6,821 nt of DNA from an uncultured Bacteroidota bacterium (GTDB lineage Bacteria > Bacteroidota > Bacteroidia > Chitinophagales > Chitinophagaceae): NCBI GenBank assembly GCA_903933995.1, contig CAIZMD010000577.1:1-6821 (forward strand). The letters run 5' to 3'. Positions 1 through 5,595 of the stretch are shown here, piece by piece. Position 1 is the stretch's first letter. Every line of letters begins with the position of its first letter. The translations under genes were made by a program, and so were the position numbers. The notes under the pieces are model-generated. The model worked only from the letters and a program-made list of their open reading frames with translations, was not told where the DNA came from and searched no databases.

Positions 1-12
1 ATCTGAGTCGTA

Positions 13-38
13 ATTATTAGTATGAATTTCATAATAAT
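13..38. repeat. AT-rich bulged inverted repeat upstream of the small plus-strand gene
   Basis: A perfect odd palindrome lies at 21-33 (TATGAA, one central T, TTCATA). Outer arms ATTAT (13-17) and ATAAT (34-38) extend it if a three-base bulge (TAG, 18-20) is allowed. A run of five T residues follows at 43-47. It could be a weak terminator for a gene to the left of the window, or an operator upstream of the 142-375 gene. Chance is also possible because the region is only about 23% G+C. The structure is seen directly; no function is established. Confidence 0.3.
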
Positions 39-141
39 CGTGTTTTTCAATTTAATCTATGAGTATTTTTAATTTTCACTTTAAAATTTACTTTTTCAAC
101 GAACTTGATAAGTAGTATTTTTTAGGTTCTAATGATAACAA

Positions 142-375
142 ATGAAAAAATCTTTGAAACTTAATATTGATAAAGAATTGTTTGAAAAAGCAATCAGTTA
201 TGCATTAATTAATAGTACAAATATTACTGCACTAATAGAAAGTTATTTCAAGTCTTTAAACATATCAAATAAGCGCTTAAATATACTTGACTTAATAGAA
301 GGATTGGAAAAACCAAATCTATCTCAATACGGTAATCTAAAGGAATACTATTATCAAGATAAATTAAACAGTTGA
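142..375 (+). CDS. Small DUF6364-like putative antitoxin, orphan (77 aa)
   Basis: A 77-residue protein that resembles the DUF6364 family of short antitoxin-like proteins, often encoded next to PIN-domain toxins. The N-terminus has the family pattern: a short strand with alternating hydrophobic residues (KLNIDKEL, about 6-13), a helix (FEKAISYAL), then a second helix ending in LIESYFKSL (about 31-39). This is ribbon-helix-helix-like and would suit DNA binding and dimerisation. The C-terminal half, about 48-77, is polar and ends in a Tyr-rich stretch (EYYYQDKL), where such antitoxins usually contact the toxin. No PIN-domain or other toxin frame follows within the roughly 280 bp to the next gene, so it appears to be a solitary or remnant antitoxin. 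The gene is extremely AT-rich, unlike the hydrolase genes. ATG at 142 is the only sensible start; ATG at 132 is out of frame and stops after ten codons. No clear Shine-Dalgarno sequence is visible. The family call is from pattern recognition only. Confidence 0.6.
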   Translation: MKKSLKLNIDKELFEKAISYALINSTNITALIESYFKSLNISNKRLNILDLIEGLEKPNLSQYGNLKEYYYQDKLNS

Positions 376-408
376 TAGGTATAGCCTAACCCACCCAATT
401 TCACAATT

Positions 409-444
409 GCAGCTTTTTATAAAAGGGCTGCAAAAAAGGGCTGC
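409..444. repeat. Hairpin with a tandem 13-bp repeat after the antitoxin-like gene
   Basis: GCAGC at 409-413 pairs with GCTGC at 427-431, and T-G and T-A pairs can extend the stem inward. Positions 419-431 and 432-444 are tandem copies of a 13-mer that match at 12 of 13 bases; both end in AAAAGGGCTGC apart from the leading bases. The second copy gives an alternative pairing partner for 409-413. A separate short inverted repeat, CAATT/AATTG, sits just before it at 396-409. Neither strand has a U-tract after the stem (plus-strand reading is followed by A residues), so a canonical rho-independent terminator is not supported. Its position between two converging transcription units still makes a transcript-end role possible. 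Confidence 0.4.
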
Positions 445-652
445 TAACTAAATTATCATCGAAGATGGACCGGTTACTGATTGGCTTATCAAAACCTACA
501 GTCTTCGGATCGTTCCTCCGTCCTCTTCGCAATCAAGATAGGATGCATGTATGGTCATCACAAAGAACGGGAACTGTCTTATGAGCGGCATTTGAGCTTG
601 CGAAGCCGCGAAGAAGATAGTTTCCGGGCGTGGGATATTAGGGTGTTGTAAA
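445..652. other. Non-coding convergent intergenic region with a GC-rich, repeat-like block
   Basis: No gene is recognised here. From about 470 the G+C content is near 47%, against 23% in 1-360. TCTTCG occurs twice (502-507 and 524-529), with an inverted CGGA/TCCG pair between the copies (506-509 and 517-520). GCGGC/GCCGC forms an inverted repeat at 585-589 and 605-609, with a competing inner stem GCTT/AAGC (596-606). On the minus strand, about 505-535 resembles the GATTGCGAAGAGGA...GGAACGA type of short dispersed repeat that I associate with Bacteroidota intergenic DNA; this is recall, not a search. The plus frame is open from 481 to a TAA at 649-651 (ATG at 547 gives 34 codons), and a minus frame is open too, but neither translation looks like a real protein. 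No clear terminator for the minus-strand operon is visible. Confidence 0.35.
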
Positions 653-2839
653 TTACTCCCCAGGTTTATAAGTACGCTCAGCTTGTTTGAGAACATCCTC
701 TTTGTAAAACAGCACATCCTTAAAGCGCCCCTTGGTATACATTTCTGCCTGGTTCCCAAAATGCGAAGAAGCTGGATCACTAGCATTACCACCAGCCAGC
801 AGAGATTTGGCCACCACGCGTTTGCCAAATTCCACCGCGCAAATAAAGCTATTGCCATTATAGCCATAGCGAAGTTTGGTGCCAGAAAAAGGACGGCTAA
901 CAAAAGAAGGCAAGCAACCCCAAGTAGAAGCCGCAAAACCATCTGGAAGACTAGGTTTATTGTCATCAAAGGATTCTGTGAGGTTGCCCGTAAGACGTTG
1001 GTAGCGGTTGATGCTACCCCAAGGTTTGCGCCAAGTTCCAAATTTGGACTCGAGTTCAGAGATCACCACAGCAAGTGTTTGCAATAAATTCTCTGGATTG
1101 CTGGTAGATAAGAACAATTGTGTCTTAGCCACTTGATTAGACTCATCACCCTCTACTACTTGCCTCATCACAGCAGGCCAAAGTTTCTGCGCCCATTCAA
1201 TGGCAAGGGTAGTAGCAACAGAAGTATCCGAACTATTTCTATTCCATGAGCCGAGCAAGGAAATGGCTGCTTGCAGCGATGCAAATCTAGGAGCGCTACC
1301 ATATTTTTCGTTGGCTGAAATGAGTGCAGGAATAAATAGATCAAAAGCCGCCAAATGACTGTTGTAGGCGTTTTTGATTACGTCATCAATATTGTATTTC
1401 TCAGCTGTGTTAAAAATTTTCACCGCATTGATACCTCGGAAATTTTCACCATCGGTAGCCATATAGCGCGGATACTTTTCACGCAAAGGACTCTTGGTTC
1501 CAGCAACAGTAAAAGGTGTGCTATTGCAGTTTTGCAACCAACCATCGGTGGGGTTATAGACATGGATCATTTCATCCAAACTATGCAGCCCCTGCCATTC
1601 AGTGGCTTTGGTGCTGCCATCAACGGGTTTGGACCAATTTAATGCAGCATCACGCTTAGGAATAAAATTTCCATGCCAGTATGCAATATTTCCTTTGCTA
1701 TCTGCAAAGACCGTATTGTTAGAAGTATTGGAACGGAGTTCCATGATCTGTTTATACTCTTCAAAACCCTTGGCCTTGGTGCGTTTCCAAGATTGAATAA
1801 TGGCATTCAAAGAACGGTTATTAGAACGCACAGAAATCCATTGACCATTGCGTTTGGCCATCACAGGTCCGTGGTGCGTAAAATAAGTTTTAAAAGATTT
1901 AGACAGGATTTTTCCATTCTCCAAATACTGGATGTTGATATTTTTCTCACCTACTTTCTTTTCTTGCTTGTCATAGCTATAGACATAGCCGCCATTTTTT
2001 TGTTGCACCTGTTCCTGATAAAGATCTGCAACATCGGCGTAGCCCGATGTATGCATCCAACCACAGTTTTCATTAAAACCTTGGTAGATAAAAAACTGCC
2101 CCCAAGTAACTGCACCATAAGCGTGCAGACCTTCTTGAGACTCCATGGCCACTTCTGGTCTAAAATAAAAAGTCACGTGCGGATTAATATATAAAATGGC
2201 ATTACCCGATTTTGTTTTGGATGGCCCAAAGGCAAATCCATTACTACCACTGGGCAAGGGTTCTTCAAAGATTTTTGGTTGAGTAGGAAAGTATGCCGTA
2301 CTATTAGTTTCTCCACCATACAAGGCTTTTAACTCTCCAACCGTAACGTCTCCAACATCAATGGCACCAATGCTTCCATCGGTCCATAGCAATTGGTACC
2401 AGGGTTCAAAACGAGTAAGTAAAGCTGGTTTTACTTGTGGATGTTTGTACAAGTAAAAATTAATCCCATCTGCATAAGCCTGCAATAATTGCTTGAGCCA
2501 GGTAGGGCTGTTTTCAAAGTCTTTTTTGGCTTCTGTACTATCAATAATCAAACGAATTAATAAGTCATTGTATAATTCTGCGCTGCCTTTTACTTCAGAG
2601 AGTCTACCCAATTTTTCAATATAGTTCATCTCTACACGCTTAAAATCATCTTCGCACTGTGCATAGAGTAAACCAAATACGGTTTGAGCATCGGTCTTGC
2701 CATAAATATGTGGCACTCCAAAATGGTCCCGCACAATGCTTACTTGCGCTGCGGTATTTTCCCAACGAGTAATTTCTTTTTGACTAGGTTGAGCCAATAG
2801 ACTCAATGGCATCAACAAACAGAACAGGTATTTAAACAT
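653..2839 (-). CDS. Secreted penicillin acylase / acyl-homoserine-lactone acylase family Ntn hydrolase (728 aa)
   Basis: A complete member of the penicillin acylase family (peptidase S45, Ntn-hydrolase fold), which cleaves the amide between an acyl chain and an amine; family substrates include penicillins, N-acyl-homoserine lactones and acyl-peptides. Residues 1-16 form a signal peptide (cleavage likely after SLLA), so it acts in the periplasm. The alpha part carries FGLLYAQCEDDFKRVE (about 55-70), the usual GxxYAxxED region. The autoprocessing site is Gly198-Ser199 in PSGSNGFAFGPS, so Ser199 would become the N-terminal nucleophile of the beta chain. NPH (219-221), THHGPV (321-326) and Asn375 in NNTVFAD, the expected oxyanion-hole Asn, follow. 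The C-terminus (ASSHFGNQAEMYTKGRF) is family-like and length is normal. It is the last gene of the operon, starting 8 nt after the dipeptidase stop (AGCATTCT, no Shine-Dalgarno). All catalytic elements look intact. Substrate cannot be told from sequence; AHL quorum quenching, acyl-peptide or beta-lactam side-chain cleavage are all possible. Confidence 0.92.
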   Translation of the reverse strand: MFKYLFCLLMPLSLLAQPSQKEITRWENTAAQVSIVRDHFGVPHIYGKTDAQTVFGLLYAQCEDDFKRVEMNYIEKLGRLSEVKGSAELYNDLLIRLIIDSTEAKKDFENSPTWLKQLLQAYADGINFYLYKHPQVKPALLTRFEPWYQLLWTDGSIGAIDVGDVTVGELKALYGGETNSTAYFPTQPKIFEEPLPSGSNGFAFGPSKTKSGNAILYINPHVTFYFRPEVAMESQEGLHAYGAVTWGQFFIYQGFNENCGWMHTSGYADVADLYQEQVQQKNGGYVYSYDKQEKKVGEKNINIQYLENGKILSKSFKTYFTHHGPVMAKRNGQWISVRSNNRSLNAIIQSWKRTKAKGFEEYKQIMELRSNTSNNTVFADSKGNIAYWHGNFIPKRDAALNWSKPVDGSTKATEWQGLHSLDEMIHVYNPTDGWLQNCNSTPFTVAGTKSPLREKYPRYMATDGENFRGINAVKIFNTAEKYNIDDVIKNAYNSHLAAFDLFIPALISANEKYGSAPRFASLQAAISLLGSWNRNSSDTSVATTLAIEWAQKLWPAVMRQVVEGDESNQVAKTQLFLSTSNPENLLQTLAVVISELESKFGTWRKPWGSINRYQRLTGNLTESFDDNKPSLPDGFAASTWGCLPSFVSRPFSGTKLRYGYNGNSFICAVEFGKRVVAKSLLAGGNASDPASSHFGNQAEMYTKGRFKDVLFYKEDVLKQAERTYKPGE

Positions 2840-2847
2840 AGAATGCT

Positions 2848-4035
2848 TTATTTGTTTTCGTTGGCTTTTAATACACGGAGCAAATTGCCACCCAATACTT
2901 TATTAATATCTTTTTTGCTATAACCCCTTTCTAGCATGGCTTTGGTCAAATTGGGGTAATCCAATACACCATCCAAGTCTTGGGGTTGAGAAGTAATGCC
3001 ATCAAAGTCTGAGCCAATACCCACATGATCAATACCCGCTAGTTTTACAATATAATCCATATGATCCATCAGCGCACTCAAGGGTGGGCGATTGCTTGTT
3101 ACTTCACTAGCATATTTATCAGCTAAAACAGAAAGTGCGTATTCCTGAACCATGCCCTGCTTTTTTAATGCATCTAATTCTTGGGCATGTGCCAATACAA
3201 ATTTGGCTTCCTTTTTCTTAAACGTACTGTCAACAAAACCAGAATAAAAATTCAGGTCAATCACCCCGCCATTTTTGGCCACCGCTTTAATTTGATCGTC
3301 TTTTAAATTTCTGAAAATAGGGCAGAGGGCATATGCATTGCTATGCGAAACTATCACAGGTTTGGTAGTGGTATTAATAGCATCCCAGAATGTTTGTTCA
3401 CCCACATGTGATAGGTCAATCATCATACCCAGTTCATTCATGCGTTGTACTACTTGTTTGCCAAAATCTGTGAGCCCCTTGTGGGTGCGGGCCAGACTGT
3501 CTTTCTTGGTAGTCTCATCCATGGCCGATGTAGCCCATGGATTGCTATTGTTCCAAGTCAGGGTCATATAGCGCGTGCCGCGTGCATAAAAGCGATTCAG
3601 ATTTTCCAAATCATTGTTCATCATATGCCCACCTTCTACGCCAAACATAGCTGCTAGTTTTTTAGACTTGAGTGCAGCTTTTAATTCTTTCTGATTGTGT
3701 ACAATGCTAATAGCGTCTGGATTGCGTTTCACCACGGCGTCCAAACTATCCATTTCTCTATTGGCTAGTCCTAATGGATTAGGTTCATTGCCATCACACC
3801 AAACTGAAAAAATCTGAACATCTACACCAGCTTTTTTAAAACGCGCCAAGTCTGAATGCGTTTTACCCGTTAGGTCTGCATCCATAGATAATTTCTTTTC
3901 TATGCAGGCAGTTAGGATATCATTGTGCGAGTCAGCAAAAATGGCTTTTTGGTGAATCTTAATATAGTCCTGTTGGGCTTGGCTAGCCTGGCTGAACAAT
4001 AATCCCGCAGCTAGGAATAAAAAGGGTGCACGCAT
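2848..4035 (-). CDS. Secreted membrane-dipeptidase-type (M19, renal dipeptidase family) zinc dipeptidase (395 aa)
   Basis: An M19 metallopeptidase with a TIM-barrel amidohydrolase fold. The family cleaves dipeptides with a binuclear zinc centre, tolerates a D-residue at the C-terminal position, and in the mammalian enzyme also opens carbapenem-type beta-lactams. Residues 1-20 form a signal peptide with likely cleavage after SQASQA, so it is exported. Metal ligands are all visible: His37 and Asp39 (DSHND), bridging Glu134 (GVEGGH), His210 (IDLSHVG) and His231 (VSHSNA). The substrate-binding Arg is probably Arg242 (FRNLKDD), and the catalytic-region acid lies in GIGSDFDG (339-346). Length is typical and no key residue is missing. 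The ATG follows the stop of the upstream serine hydrolase gene by one base (TAA-G-ATG), so translational coupling is likely. Function is confident at family level; its place in the pathway, clipping released L-D or D-containing dipeptides, is inferred. Confidence 0.93.
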   Translation of the reverse strand: MRAPFLFLAAGLLFSQASQAQQDYIKIHQKAIFADSHNDILTACIEKKLSMDADLTGKTHSDLARFKKAGVDVQIFSVWCDGNEPNPLGLANREMDSLDAVVKRNPDAISIVHNQKELKAALKSKKLAAMFGVEGGHMMNNDLENLNRFYARGTRYMTLTWNNSNPWATSAMDETTKKDSLARTHKGLTDFGKQVVQRMNELGMMIDLSHVGEQTFWDAINTTTKPVIVSHSNAYALCPIFRNLKDDQIKAVAKNGGVIDLNFYSGFVDSTFKKKEAKFVLAHAQELDALKKQGMVQEYALSVLADKYASEVTSNRPPLSALMDHMDYIVKLAGIDHVGIGSDFDGITSQPQDLDGVLDYPNLTKAMLERGYSKKDINKVLGGNLLRVLKANENK

Positions 4036-4036
4036 C

Positions 4037-5578
4037 TTATTTCTTTTTGAATTCGTAAGGTAAGTAATCTACAAATCCTGCCACTTTAATAGTGATGGAT
4101 TTAACTTGTTTATTGACAATAGTAAACTCAATGGGTTCTACTCCCCAAATAGGGTTACTATAACTAATCAGAAAACGATTGCCACTAATGGCTTCCAATT
4201 TTCCCGTCATTTCATGGTGTTGGAATTTTACGCGCAAATGGTCACCCTCTTCTTGAATAGTCAATGTTCCATAAGGGTCATTTTCATAAGTGCCAACAAA
4301 GTCTTTCAAAGGAAGAATAGCCGGTTGTTTCATAGCAATGGTATCACGCAGCTTCTGAATCCGCTCTGCATCTGCCTTGGTTTGTCTATTGTAAAAACCA
4401 AGATATACCTTACTATAATTGCGTTGTTGGTAACCTAGATAAGCATCCATGATATCCCATTTCAGGGCTTCATAAAAATTATTCTGATCCGTATTGGTTA
4501 AAACAATGATTCCTAATTTCTCTTCTGGGATCAGTGTTACACTGGTTACAAATCCATTTACACCACCTGTATGTGAAACTACTTTTCTGCCACCATATTC
4601 TTCCATAAACCAACCTAGGCCATAGAGTGCAAAATGTCCTTTGTTATAAAGTGTGCCACCATCACCTAGAATAGAATGTGGAGTTCTGGTTTCATTAATA
4701 GCAGTGGCTGGCACAATGATTTTGCCATCTAATTTGCCATTGTTTAATTGCATGCTCACCCATTTGGTCATGTCATTGGCAGAGGAGCTAATAGAGCCTG
4801 CAGCAGCAATATTGTCAAGTTTGCCATAAGGAATCTTGATCAACTTGCCGTCCATGATACTATGCGCAAATGCTTTGTTGCTGGCGTTGTCAATTTCTGC
4901 AGAAAGAGCCAAGGATCTGGTCATACCCAATGGTTGAAATAGTTTGGTTCTCAACTGTTCTTCCCAACTGCTTTTTGTTGCCTTTCCTACAATCAATCCA
5001 CCTGCAAGAAAAGCAGCATTGGTATATCCCCAAGTGGTTCTAAAACCGTGCTTGGGTGTAAGCCTACTAAACTTATCTAAGATTTGCAAACTGTTTAGCT
5101 TGGTATCAAAGAACATAAAGTCTCCTTGAAAAGTCATCATCCCCAAACGATGGCAAAGTAGGTCACGGACCATTACTTCCTTGGTAATCCACGGATCCTT
5201 CATCTTGAATTCGGGCAGCCATTTAATGGCTTTGTCATCTAATGATATTTTTTTCTCATTGTCTAACATGGCCAGTAGTGTTGCAGTAAATGCCTTTGTA
5301 TTGGAGCCAATCATAAACAAGGTATTTTCATTTACTTGTTCTTGACCACCCAATTCTGTAACACCATAGCCTTTCATCTTTACAATCTTTCCGTTCTTGA
5401 CAATGGCAACGGATACCCCTGGAATATTCCAGTCTTTGAGGGCTTGATTTATATAACCGTCTAAACTGTCTTTGACAAAAACAGGTATGGAATCAGATTC
5501 GGTCTTTCCTGTGCTAACGCTGGTTTGCGCTTGCAAAAGCATGGGTAAACAGCAACAGAATAGGAGCAGTTTTTTCAT
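4037..5578 (-). CDS. Secreted serine hydrolase, beta-lactamase / D-Ala-D-Ala carboxypeptidase-like fold, with C-terminal DUF3471-like domain (513 aa)
   Basis: A class C beta-lactamase-related (penicillin-binding-protein-like, peptidase S12 / Pfam Beta-lactamase) serine hydrolase. The N-terminus is a signal peptide (MKK, then a Leu/Cys-rich stretch, cleavage likely after LLQA near residue 17), giving a periplasmic enzyme. The catalytic domain spans about 36-380. The nucleophile motif SxxK is Ser92-Asn-Thr-Lys95 (GSNTKAFTA). The second motif YxN is Tyr185-Thr-Asn187, and the third box is His336-Thr337-Gly338 (SHTGGVNGF), the usual KTG substitute in this family. After a linker rich in charged residues (about 385-420), residues about 424-510 (DFVGTYENDPYG onward) look like the DUF3471 beta-barrel-type domain commonly fused to these enzymes. 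Members may be DD-peptidases, D-amino-acid amidases, esterases or weak beta-lactamases, and sequence alone does not separate these. The start lies 17 nt after the deacylase stop, with no Shine-Dalgarno sequence in between. Confidence 0.9.
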   Translation of the reverse strand: MKKLLLFCCCLPMLLQAQTSVSTGKTESDSIPVFVKDSLDGYINQALKDWNIPGVSVAIVKNGKIVKMKGYGVTELGGQEQVNENTLFMIGSNTKAFTATLLAMLDNEKKISLDDKAIKWLPEFKMKDPWITKEVMVRDLLCHRLGMMTFQGDFMFFDTKLNSLQILDKFSRLTPKHGFRTTWGYTNAAFLAGGLIVGKATKSSWEEQLRTKLFQPLGMTRSLALSAEIDNASNKAFAHSIMDGKLIKIPYGKLDNIAAAGSISSSANDMTKWVSMQLNNGKLDGKIIVPATAINETRTPHSILGDGGTLYNKGHFALYGLGWFMEEYGGRKVVSHTGGVNGFVTSVTLIPEEKLGIIVLTNTDQNNFYEALKWDIMDAYLGYQQRNYSKVYLGFYNRQTKADAERIQKLRDTIAMKQPAILPLKDFVGTYENDPYGTLTIQEEGDHLRVKFQHHEMTGKLEAISGNRFLISYSNPIWGVEPIEFTIVNKQVKSITIKVAGFVDYLPYEFKKK

Positions 5579-5595
5579 GTGTTATAGTTTGTTAT

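Noticed and set aside
93..123. Possible Bacteroidota-type promoter (TTTT, 19 nt, TATTTTTT) before the 142 gene
   Set aside because: Spacing fits the TTTG-N19-TAnnTTTG pattern, but the G of each box is missing and the region is so AT-rich that such a match is expected by chance.
547..651. Plus-strand 34-codon frame in the intergenic block (open from 481)
   Set aside because: No ribosome-binding site, charged low-information sequence, no family resemblance, and the opposite strand is equally open. This fits a GC-rich repeat better than a gene.
496..1041. Minus-strand frame of 181 codons with a hydrophobic middle section
   Set aside because: It overlaps the intact C-terminal half of the acylase gene in another frame, shows no recognisable family, and its tail runs through the repeat-like intergenic block. 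It is most likely a shadow frame.
683..1087. Plus-strand frame of 134 codons
   Set aside because: It is antisense to the conserved C-terminal acylase region; its composition is that of a shadow frame.
1673..2194. Plus-strand frame of 173 codons
   Set aside because: It lies wholly antisense within the acylase gene, whose frame has clear catalytic motifs across the same stretch.
4106..4438. Plus-strand frame of 110 codons
   Set aside because: It is antisense to the DUF3471-like part of the serine hydrolase gene, with no motif of its own.
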